Source: Phorcus lineatus
Lineage: Eukaryota > Mollusca > Gastropoda > Trochida > Trochidae
Direction of reading: 5' to 3'
NCBI GenBank assembly: GCA_921293015.1
Contig: OV121090.1
Coordinates: forward strand, 19,668,304-19,732,303
Length of the DNA stretch: 64,000 nucleotides
Positions 55,122-64,000 of the stretch are shown here, piece after piece; the first letter of the stretch is position 1; each line of letters opens with the position of its first letter. Both the position numbers and the translations under genes were made by a program. Under the pieces are notes generated by a model. That model did no database searches. It was given only the letters and a program-made list of their open reading frames with translations, and was not told where the DNA came from.

Positions 55122-58100
55122 GTAAAACCAGCCCTTCAATGAGGCCTTCAGTTTTCGTGCAGTTTGATATAATTGGTTCTCGCCAGTGTCTTTAGTTTTT
55201 TCCTTGATAATGTTATTAATGTTTAGTTTAATCTTTACTTTGTGAAATTGTCAGCATTCTAAAAGAAATTGACATTTTATCAATATTACAATGTTTATTA
55301 TAATAAAACATATGTTCACTTGATACCAGTTCGAGCTCAGCAAATTTATCTGTTTGGTTGATTCTCTTTGTTGAGGAATACAGTTTAATATGTCATTGCT
55401 TCATAAACGTCCTAAACTGAGGGTCAACATTGACTTCGAAACAAACATTTCACCAGGTTATTTCATGAATATATTCTTACATCTCAGCAAATGTTTGATC
55501 AGAAATATCAATTTCTATATACCATTCACGCTTGACGATGATACAAAAATCTATATCGGAATGTAGTAAATCTCATAACCAAGAAGTTGTCATACATAAA
55601 ATATTTGTACTTAATAAAAATATCAGCTACAATGAATTGTTTATCTATAATGAAATAAAAGAAATAATAAAAGGAAAATGAATATTTCAAAACAAGCATA
55701 TTGCTGAAATTGCACATATATATTATTGCGTTGACCCTTAGTAAAATGTGTCCCGAGTTCCAAAATTTTGGATGGTGTCCCAGCGTTGGTAACTTTGCCG
55801 TATTTTTCATTCTAAATATTTGTATCTTTTTCACACCATTCTTGCAAATGTCAACTGAGTAATTTCAATTATTGTTTGGTCTCAATATTTTTTATTGATA
55901 TTGATCATTATAATCTTAAGTTATTAAATTTCATATGATTTGATATTGATTATAATAATCCAATTTTTTAAATTTATGTTATAGTTTATGCAGAGGAGCG
56001 TTCTTCGAATCGAGAAGGAACAGAATGAAGATGAGAGTATGCGTGCAATTGACGATGAGCACTGGGTAATGGATGTGCTTCCTCTACCCCATAAAGAGTA
56101 AGAATAAACAACATGTCCTCCTCATATGTATTAAGATAATGTATTAATATTCTTATTGATTTTAAAATTCATATTCATTTTCAGACTAAGGCAAATGAGG
56201 ACCCTAACAATTTTTTAACTAGAGCTTTTTATGACAATAACCTATAACCCCGATTGCTACTTTCTCAAATTCACTATAAGCATGAAAATATTAAAGTAAT
56301 AAATGCATGAGGACCCCTCCAGCGAAGCTTATGGAGACATGTTCGTTTTTAGAGTTGACCGAGAATTCACAGATATTACAGATGTTTCTTCCAACCTGGG
56401 ACAATTTTCCTTCTGTTATGACCATAGAGTGTCTGTTAAGACCGAACATCACTGAAGTGATTGTGTTTATTTCTGTTAGTTATGTTCTCTTCCATATTGT
56501 ATACGCTAATTCAATTTGGAACTGTTGACACTGTTTCCACTAATTAGGGCCACACAGACCAAAAGCAAAAACTTGCTTCTTTTCGTAATGAAAAGGCTCA
56601 GGAAGCTAAAATCTTGTGTAGAGACTTCTAAGCTAATGGGGAATTTGATCTGTAAATTTTGTAATGATGTGACCATTTCATCTTGTTCACCAAAAGCAAA
56701 TTTCATGGAAATGTGAAAAATCATGAATACAGAACCTTTAGCTTATGGCGATTATGAGTTTTAGATTTCATCTTGTTCATCCTGTGACTGTTACTCACCT
56801 TATAGCTTACACACAGAGGCCACACCCAAAAAATATCTCCTTTTCTATAAGCAAAAAGATAAGAAAGCTTAGATCTTGCGTACAGACTCCTTAGCTGATT
56901 AGGATTGTAATGAATCAATTTAGTGAACCTTGAGCGTCTCATATGGTAAACTGGTCACCATTTTATTAGATAAGCTGTGGATAGCATGTTAAGATACATG
57001 TATAGCCAATGACATTAATCCAGTACATTAATGAGCCACTCCGTGATTTGATGGAGTCACATATGCCAAACTCAATCGATGGCGTCATTTGATCGCGAAG
57101 TATCGACTGTTACCAGAAAGAATGATTTTAAAGCTAATATGTATTGTACAGTGACAATACAAAGCTAGAAAGTCGCACTTTTGATCCAAAACCGGACAGT
57201 GGCGCGTGCCAAACAGCCAAACGTATTTTTGGAGACTTATCTAAAGCCGCCAGGAAGTCAGTTTGGATTTGATAGTGTTTATTAGGTTATATAACTCGCA
57301 TCCATGTATATTGAACATGTGATCTCCGCCTCTGTGTTTTTATGAGGCTGTTTTAAGATTTTCATGGATAAACAGTATATGTCATTTATTTGTCTTTTTG
57401 AGGGGAAAAGTTAAGATGTTTTGAATTTATATCATTACATATGATATTTAGGTTCGTATCAAAGCCAAATAATATCAGGCCCCCCTGAGAAAATTAAGGA
57501 ATTGCATCAAATTTGAAGGAAAACAGTGCATAATAGAAGGGAAAGCTTCCTAAATGGTAGGAAACGCAGCTTAATCGCGAAACAAACACGTGAATATCGG
57601 TGAAACGCGGTAATATCAGAGATTTTCAGTCAATATCGGAAGCAACCCGATCCCACTTTCGAAGGAACATCGGTAGACTTCGAAAGGAACACGGTAATTT
57701 CCGTGAATTCTCGGTCGACAGCGGAAGCAAACGCATCTCAAAATGGCCGAGAATTCACGGAAATTACTGTGTTCCTTCCGAAGTCTACCGATGTTCTTCC
57801 GAAGGTGGGATCGGGTTGCTTCCGATATTGACTGAAAATCTCTGATATTACCGCGTTTCACCGATATTCACGTGTTTGTTTCGCGATTAAGCTGTGTTCC
57901 TACTTTTTAGGAAGCTTTCCCTTCTATTATGCACTGTTTTCCTTCAAATTTGATGCATTTCCTTCAATTACTCAGGGGGGCCTGAATATGTTATGAAAAT
58001 CACTGACTGGCTCTTTAAAGACTACTATATGACTCTCTATGTAACAAACTCAATTCTTTTGCATCATCATTTCTACAGTATTCCTTGTTTTCAAATAAGA

Positions 58101-59578
58101 AATGAACCTCATGGCCACTATTTAGTGTATTATATAAACCTGATGCTGATAAACCTTTTAATTGCAGGAGTGACTTTCAGCTGGAGCCAAGCTATGCTGT
58201 GTGCGAGAACCTTGTGTTTGGGAGGATGTCTTTCAAGGGCTTTAATCCTGAAGTGGAGGTAGAATACTGTTTATTTCATTTCTACTACCAGTGGTGTTTT
58301 TGGTTTGATGATGGTCAATGATTGACCAGTTACCACTTCCAAATGCAATAGTTGATCGAAAAATATATATTCAATTATAGCTTTGTGACATGGAAAGTAA
58401 GAATAATTACCTCAAACATGACATTTATCCAGGGATTGGGAAAGACAGCCTGGACAATGGGCCATTTTTAGTCATTACCAGAATTTTGAATTCCCCATAC
58501 TAGCAATGGTAAAATTTCTGAATTGAATGGGCCATTTTTTCATCCAATGTGCAAAATGGCCCATGGCCCCTGCCTTTCCAAATCCCTGTTTATCATTATA
58601 TAAAATTAACACTGTTATCAGTAAGATCTTGCTTGAAATTGTGTTAGTATCTACAAGTCAAAATCCTGCAACAAAGATAAAGTAAATCCAAGTTGTTCTC
58701 TATTCATCCTGCCAACTTCTAAATGCCTCTCAAAGAAAAAATAAGCTGATGTAGCATGATGGTCTAAGTGCTGCTAATCAACATTGAATTGTGTTGTTTT
58801 AGTTAGTCCGACTTTGAGGATATTTTAAGTTTTTATTTCTTTGTTACTGTGTCCATTTTCATCTTGCCACAACTTTTTTCATCTGTCCAGAAACTGATGG
58901 CTACACACAATGCAGAGATTCAACTGAAGGCGTCAGAGCAGAGAGAAAGAGAGACCTCAGTCCCAGAAGATGAAATGGCCAACAGGTTAGTTGCATTTTG
59001 TATTCTTTATCACTACTGGTCACACTTCGCATACTACCAAAATTTGACAATACGTTGATAAATAAAAACAAGCTGTGAGTGCTTATTTTTGGAAATTTTT
59101 ATTGTGATGCATAGAATATGGGAATCTTTTGGTATGCAGCTACAAATCTGAACCAAGGATATGCCTTGGACAAGGTTTCCAAAAATATCCTCATGTTTCA
59201 AATTGAAAAACTTTGATTAATTGAAACTTGGTATTTAATGCTCTCAGACTAAGATATCAGCATAATTTTAAACTTTGGAATAAAATTCAGAAACTCAAAA
59301 CTGTGCCCCAAGTTACTCTCTTTAAATTTGTCAACTAGTAACATTTATTGAAATGGACAAAGTAACAATGGTAACTATTTTGAATATTCTCCGAAAAAAT
59401 AATGTTGATAATCTATCATCTCTTTTGTACTATTCTTGTTTCTTTCAGGTACAAATCCCTTGTTGGTATTATCGCAAAAAAATTCTCAAAGAAAAGGAAA
59501 ACAGGAAATCCTCAGGATGGACAGTCTGGTCCAAGCCAGGAGAAGAAAGGGAGACAATTCATGAAGCCTTCTGATTGA
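55065..59578 (+). CDS. MPHOSPH6: MPHOSPH6, M-phase phosphoprotein 6 (exosome cofactor)
   Basis: Small basic nuclear/nucleolar protein that joins the RNA exosome with MTR4 for 3' maturation of 5.8S rRNA. Exons 55065-55121, 55985-56097, 58168-58258, 58891-58985 and 59449-59578; all junctions are GT-AG and in phase, giving 161 aa plus stop (the human protein is about 160). Landmarks in order: MAGGENDAAKLSKNVLQMKF, MQRSVLRIEKEQ, DDEHWVMDVLPLP, NLVFGRMSFKGFNPEVE (the family signature), EDEMANRYKSLVGIIAKKF, a basic tail and terminal QFMKPSD. Candidate poly(A) signals lie at 60186 and 61499. The gene is head-to-head with TDRD12. Confidence 0.96.
55985..56097 (+). CDS. MPHOSPH6: MPHOSPH6 exon 2
   Basis: 113 nt, phase 0 to 2, donor gtaaga. 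FMQRSVLRIEKEQNEDESMR and AIDDEHWVMDVLPLP, the family's E-E/D-x-x-W box. Confidence 0.95.
56545..56945. repeat. Dispersed repeat, two further copies in MPHOSPH6 intron 2
   Basis: Copies at about 56545-56705 and 56805-56945 share GGCCACAC, AGCAAAAA, GGAAGCTAAAATCTTGTGTA / GAAAGCTTAGATCTTGCGTA and then AGACTCCTTAGCTGATTAGG. Opposite orientation to the 17.4-kb copies. Confidence 0.6.
57476..57984. mobile_element. 509-bp foldback DNA element with AATAT target duplication
   Basis: Almost the whole element is one inverted repeat: arms of about 235 bp around a short centre near 57715-57745. Ends CAGGCCCCCCTGAG / CTCAGGGGGGCCTG, flanked by AATAT at 57471-57475 and 57985-57989. It lies in MPHOSPH6 intron 2. 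It is non-autonomous; the mirror-image open frames in its arms are by-products of the palindrome. Confidence 0.85.
58168..58258 (+). CDS. MPHOSPH6: MPHOSPH6 exon 3
   Basis: 91 nt, phase 2 to 0; acceptor aattgcag, donor gtagaa. Contains LVFGRMSFKGFNPEVE, the most conserved block in the family. Confidence 0.97.
58430..58588. mobile_element. MITE, CAGGG ends, 6-bp TSD, copy A
   Basis: 159 bp with terminal inverted repeats CAGGGATTGGGAAAG / CTTTCCAAATCCCTG and direct repeats TTTATC at 58424-58429 and 58589-58594. Internal landmark AATGGTAAAATTTCTGAATT. It lies in MPHOSPH6 intron 3. Confidence 0.8.
58891..58985 (+). CDS. MPHOSPH6: MPHOSPH6 exon 4
   Basis: 95 nt, phase 0 to 2, donor gttagt. KLMATHNAEIQLKASEQR and SVPEDEMANR, matching the D-x-E-M-A-x-R-Y/F motif continued in exon 5. 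Confidence 0.94.
59449..59578 (+). CDS. MPHOSPH6: MPHOSPH6 exon 5 (stop codon)
   Basis: 130 nt including TGA at 59576-59578. YKSLVGIIAKKFSKKRK, a Gly/Gln/Ser stretch and QFMKPSD; the MKPxD ending is shared with vertebrate orthologues. Confidence 0.95.
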
Positions 59579-61445
59579 GGACCACAAAATAGAATGAGGA
59601 CTGAATGTGATCAAAACTCTGATAGGAAGTTGACTGCTAAACTGTGTGCTTGATGACTATTTGATAAATGTATAATGCTGTTCCAATGTTCCTCAAAAGC
59701 AATAAGTGGCTACAGTTTTTATCACTGGCACGCCACTAATGTCTGAAATATTGCCAAAGTGGAACTTAACAACAACTTACTATCACTGACTTACTCAAGC
59801 CTTTCTGCATTTCCCTTTTATATGTGCCAGCTCTTATGTTTACGATAGCTGTACTTCATAGTCCTAGAAAATCTCCTGGACATGACTATCATTAGTGATG
59901 TAGGTCCTGTACTAGAATGAAGACATTTAGCATAGTGAAGACAGGCTATATTAGCCAGTGAAGAAGTATGATGTGAGATATTTTATTCAGCCATCTAATT
60001 ACTCTTTGGCATTTGATGATAAAAAGGACAGTACAACAGTTTGATTTTTATGTCAACAAAACTTATGAGTTTTTTCCTGTTTGCACATTTACCATATTGT
60101 TGCAAATTTACCATACACTCTTGTTTGAGGTTATTTTTTTACCATTGTTATTGATATTGGAGTTAAGTTTAGATCTAAAATTGTAAATAAATAGATTGGT
60201 CATTGAATCAGGGAAAAAGACAGAATGGTCTTCTGTCTGGCCTATTTAAAATGGTCAAGACTCCAAAGGGGAGGTAACTCATGAAGTGCTTTGATTGAGG
60301 ACCACATTAAGAAATAAATTATGATGAAATGCGTAGCATAAGTTACAATGTCTGTTTTTGTAGAATGAAATGAAATGGACAGACCTGCAGAAGATTTGAA
60401 GCAAATGATGTTTCTTTTTCTTCATCAAATGAACCAAGTTCCACCTACCTGAGCATTGCACTTCAAATGTATGATTGTGTACATTACTTTTGATTGACAG
60501 TATAGTGTGATTGTAACGAGCTTGATGTATAAGTGATGAGGGATGCATTGATACAAAAATTCAATGATAAAACTGTAAATTCCTTACGGTCTTGTTGTTG
60601 CTTAAGGACTGTAGGGAACTCTTTGAGTGGCATTCTAGAAGTTGATTTGGTGATTAAGACAATTTTTATGGATAAGCATCCTCTTTATTCTGAGAAGGCG
60701 ATATTTTGACATAGATTAATCCCTTGCATGACAGCATTATTTGAATCTATGTAGTAACGTCGCTTTACCAGAAATAAGATGATTTTTATCCATCAGAGGT
60801 TTCCTAATGAAATTTCACAATGTTGTTCAGAAATGTTAAATTTCCTAAAATTTATGAATCATGAATACATAGCCAAGTAGGATAAGAGAATACCTATAGG
60901 TATCAAGATTTGTAAGCAGTTTAATATTATTTTAGAACTTTTAGCTTTCTGTAAATATCTTAATCTGCTGACAAGATAACTTCTGTAGTGTACAGACACT
61001 TTGAAATATACTGGATTATGAAATGTAGATTTGTGGATCTTGTGGCAAAAATGTCATGGATCGTCCTAAATAGGATTTTTCATCTTCTGGTGAAGCAAAA
61101 GCCCACGATAGCTGACAACTTATGTGCAGACTCCTTGTCTTGGATAATAATTCATAGATTTGGTTAGCCTGTGGAACCTTACTAGCGACAGAGAGAAATT
61201 CAATCTTTTGATTATGCTTTTTTCTATGTTCAATTTTTTTGTATTTCTTCAGATGAAATTGAGTAAATTATATATGTGAGAAAAATGTATCGTTGATATT
61301 ATCATTTATCTTTGTTTCTGAATGAAAGTGACCTGTAACTGTAAAGATTAGAAATGAAATTAGTCATTTATAATAATGTTGAAATTATTTATGTCCTGAC
61401 AATGTCTGACTGTGTATTTGTTTACACTTAATGAATTGTAAAATG

Positions 61446-61448
<3 letters not shown>

Positions 61449-61486
<38 letters not shown>
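61449..61486. repeat. (TA)n microsatellite
   Basis: About 18 TA units in the region downstream of MPHOSPH6, shortly before an AATAAA at 61499. Other (TA)n runs occur at 8997-9017, 9556-9575 and 24240-24266. Confidence 0.95.
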
Positions 61487-61491
<5 letters not shown>

Positions 61492-61960
61492 TATCGTAAA
61501 TAAAACATGAACTGATTCCTCTATGAAAATGTTTCTGTCTTCATATCATGTTTCATCAATAAGTATTAGATATGTCTCATTATCCTTTCATAAATGTTCA
61601 TATTTACTGATATTAAAAAGGCATTCTCTCTGGACAGAGGCAACACAAGTCATTTCTATCCTAGTGACCTCTGTTACAAATGAAGCAGTTTGTTGGCTAG
61701 AAATACTCAATTGTGAATGGTGTTCAAACTAAGCATTTAGTCTTCCAAATTGAAAAGCAGTAGTCTGTTGGATATGTTAATTGAATATAAAGTTTTATCA
61801 CTAAGGTCAATGAAGGAACTGAAAAATATTGTCAAGCAGTAAAAGAGGTTTCAATTGAGGATATGACTTGTGTAATGTCAATGGAATCGTTGGTCTCCCA
61901 GGACATATGATTCAATTATCTACACAAAGTTGTCCTTAAATTAAATGCTCTTGGAATTTG

Positions 61961-62308
61961 TTAAAGGGGCAATTGCACAGTTTTTTTGTCATATAGATAA
62001 TCTGATTTCACAAAAACTAAAAAAATGTTTCCAGTTGAAAGACACTGTGTTTTAATCACAAAAAGCATTTTTAAAATGAACGTACAATCATCAGTTAAGC
62101 TGTAGGAATCATTGACCCTGATTCCGATGAAAAAAAGTGATCACATAAAATAATTGTCTGCCAATGGTTTTTGCTTGATACTTTATTATTCCCTCTCAAC
62201 TAATGATTGTAGGGTTGAGTAATGAGATGTTTTGACCCTTTAAAGATAGCATAAACTAATTAAAATTTGAAGAAATTAATCTTTCAAGAAGGTGCTACTG
62301 CCTATTAA
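61961..62308. mobile_element. TTAA-flanked MITE, copy 2
   Basis: Begins TTAAAGGGGCAATTGCACAG and ends CTACTGCCTATTAA. Shares GAGTAATGAGATGTTTTGAC with the copy at 4991-5179. Intergenic between MPHOSPH6 and the TIR gene. Confidence 0.7.
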
Positions 62309-62839
62309 AAGCAAGTAAAAAATAGCAAGATTGCAATATTTGATAAAAATCATTGATAAATAACTGTCATGGACAGTGGTGTTACAAGAGTTAGTAGAAT
62401 GATGTGAATCTCTGCATGTATTTGGTGTACATAGGTATTTGTATTACTGTAGTGACCATTTGCGGTCAATTCAGTTGCACTTGCACCAGCAATCCTTGTC
62501 ATAAAAAATATAGAAAAAGTCAGCTTCTTTATGCAGTCAAGGCTATTCAAGGAACTAACCAACCAACATGATCCTTGTACACTGGCAGAGGTCAGTGACA
62601 GTACACATGTAGAGGTCAGTTACATTGGATGTGGAGTCATACTGAAAAATGTCCTACATTGTTGTTTCACTCTCAAACTTTAATCCCCCTATCAAATTCA
62701 TCAGACATCAGACCTGAAGTCCTGTTGCACCTGATGGCAAGGCATCAATGTTCCATCTGTCCATCAATCTGTTCACACTTCACGCTACTGACTTCTCTCC
62801 TGACCTCAGCTCTACACAAGTAGGCTTTCCCACATTAAC

Positions 62840-64000
62840 TCAATATTGTAACAAGTTACTCGCCTTTGAAGAAAAAAGCCATCGTCTAACACAATCAAGG
62901 GATGGGTCAGTTGGTGATATATCTATTGACAATTCCACACACGTAAGTTTCTTCACTCTAAGCACTTGTTCTAAAGTTGAGAAAGAAGCATGTTTTATCC
63001 TTATTATCAAGATGTTACCTTCCAACAACTCGCCACTTACAAGTCTATCAAGAATCACCTCAACTTCGTGTTCGAACATTCCAGAAGCCTTTTGCTCTTT
63101 CTTATTGAGCACTAATACATAGCGGGAACAGTGGGACATGCATTCCTGAATTCCTCCTAACTGGCTTTGTCCCCCTCGGGCGTCCCTCAGAGGTATGTAG
63201 GTCTCATGTCCCAAGGATTCGAACACAGGACTAAGAACCGAGCCACACCAAGGAGCATCAGTTTCCTCACATGCTATGTATATGTACATTGGTGTGGTAT
63301 CCTCGGTGACAATACTATTTCTATAATACCGTTTGAAAAAGACATCCAATAAATGGTTTATGTATGGACATAATATGTATTTTAACATTACGGATGTGTG
63401 AACTTTGTATATATATACGACAATACTTATGAAAGCAATTTCAATCAGGTGAATCAAAAATACATAATCCGTTAAGATGTCCATGGATGTACTGACGTGT
63501 TCGCTGTCGTTAGATCTCGATGAAAAATGAGACAAAAACGGGGAGGGTTTTGGTGTTATAAGCAAATGTACTGGCAATTGAACTTCCACTGTTACCCACT
63601 GCATTGAACTTGAGTTGTAAATGCGCCTTAAAGCCAAAAAGGTATGGATTCCAATTGTTCGAGGACATACGGTAGTTATAGTGACAAAATCAGGTTTCAT
63701 AAATGTACAAAACCATTTAATTTTGTAACGATTTGGGTTGATCCATCGGTCAAGATAAAGCAGATAGGACATATCTTTATTGTTACAATGTAAACCCTCT
63801 TTTCCGTTTACAAGATGTTTGTAAGAGACTTCATTTTCGTCACCGAATAGAAATGAGGTGAAACCAAATACATTTAATATACCCATTGGAGGGATCTGAA
63901 TATCATGTTTCTCATAGTGATGTTCCTTTAGTTGAAAATCTTGTATATGGTAGTAACGTAGTACGCTTTTTGTGCTGATGTTTCCCACAGAGGACGAGCC
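62840..64000 (-). CDS. TIR-domain single-pass membrane receptor (5' part beyond window)
   Basis: One uninterrupted frame from the right edge to a stop at 62840. The first ATG/GTG-type codon (GTG at 63988) is not convincing and the frame is open to position 64000, so the start lies outside. Counting from 63988 (382 aa): residues 1-170 form an ectodomain with Cys68, Cys94 and Cys108, Trp82 and Trp92, and N-glycosylation sites at N3, N125 and N160. A membrane segment spans about 174-196 (YVFLIHLIEIAFISIVVYIY), and residues 233-372 form a TIR domain. TIR marks: box 1 YIYIACEETDAPW, box 2 YIPLRDARGG (instead of RDxxPG), and box 3 RRWLF. The family signals in innate immunity through MyD88-type adaptors. 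No leucine-rich repeats are visible in the available part, so it is either a TLR with its LRRs upstream or a TIR receptor with another ectodomain. Confidence 0.82.
   Translation of the reverse strand, partial: GSSSVGNISTKSVLRYYHIQDFQLKEHHYEKHDIQIPPMGILNVFGFTSFLFGDENEVSYKHLVNGKEGLHCNNKDMSYLLYLDRWINPNRYKIKWFCTFMKPDFVTITTVCPRTIGIHTFLALRRIYNSSSMQWVTVEVQLPVHLLITPKPSPFLSHFSSRSNDSEHVSTSMDILTDYVFLIHLIEIAFISIVVYIYKVHTSVMLKYILCPYINHLLDVFFKRYYRNSIVTEDTTPMYIYIACEETDAPWCGSVLSPVFESLGHETYIPLRDARGGQSQLGGIQECMSHCSRYVLVLNKKEQKASGMFEHEVEVILDRLVSGELLEGNILIIRIKHASFSTLEQVLRVKKLTCVELSIDISPTDPSLDCVRRWLFSSKASNLLQY

Larger units (their letters stand above)
59579..62839. other. MPHOSPH6 3' UTR and intergenic region
   Basis: Between two convergent genes. 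AATAAA on the plus strand at 60186 and 61499 are candidate MPHOSPH6 ends. Also present: one dispersed repeat (about 61050-61190), (TA)n, and the TTAA MITE at 61961. No further gene seen. Confidence 0.6.

Noticed and set aside
57600..57861. Two mirror-image 81-codon frames (MKRGNIRDFQS...)
   Set aside because: Both arise from the two arms of the foldback element; identical proteins on opposite strands are a palindrome artefact.
58168..58262. Frame reading GVTFSWSQAMLCARTL
   Set aside because: Out-of-phase reading of MPHOSPH6 exon 3; the correct phase gives the family signature FGRMSFKGFNPEVE.
1..64000. CRISPR array or bacterial operon
   Set aside because: All tandem repeats are satellites or minisatellites without unique spacers; genes are spliced, so this is a eukaryotic nuclear region.

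Overview
This is a 64-kb piece of an animal nuclear genome. It is AT-rich, its genes are split into many short exons by long introns, and it is dense with short inverted-repeat transposons, minisatellites and a long satellite array. A Penelope-like retroelement end with a hammerhead ribozyme, a TIR transmembrane receptor and a full piRNA-pathway helicase gene point to a marine invertebrate. A bivalve or other lophotrochozoan is the best guess; I cannot name the species.

Three protein genes are supported. (1) Positions 53213 down to the left edge, minus strand: a very large TDRD12-like gene (Tudor-domain DExD helicase of the piRNA pathway). I could read 38 coding exons with explicit splice sites. 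The reading phase agrees at every junction except 24/25, where a small exon is missing or wrongly bounded. Domain order: Tudor 1, a long Ser-rich linker with an RG-rich patch, a divergent DEAD-helicase core, one CCCH zinc finger, Tudor 2, a third (extended) Tudor, then armadillo-like helices running off the left edge. The C-terminal third (Tudor 3 plus ARM-like) goes beyond the usual vertebrate TDRD12 layout. (2) 55065-59578, plus strand: MPHOSPH6, an RNA-exosome cofactor for 5.8S rRNA processing, complete in five exons and 161 aa. It lies head-to-head with TDRD12, with about 1.85 kb between the two start codons. (3) 62840-64000, minus strand: the 3' part of a TIR-domain membrane receptor with no LRR in the visible part, open at the right edge. 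A possible nested spliced transcript (23.6-17.96 kb, minus strand) inside the TDRD12 intron is weaker; it could be an ncRNA or encode a 49-aa peptide.

Most of the rest is repeat-derived. About 32 copies of a ~172-bp satellite fill 10.82-16.4 kb, with a three-monomer higher-order block. A 5'-truncated Penelope-like element sits at 9.02-9.60 kb. Small DNA-transposon families include a 509-bp foldback with a 5-bp target duplication, a CAGGG-type family with 6-bp duplications (two copies), a TTAA family (three copies), a TACCGTATTTCC-ended element, and hairpins at 0.73, 1.36 and 27.8 kb. Three minisatellites lie in TDRD12 introns, two of them close beside exons. Fragments duplicated from helicase exon 17 lie in the neighbouring intron.
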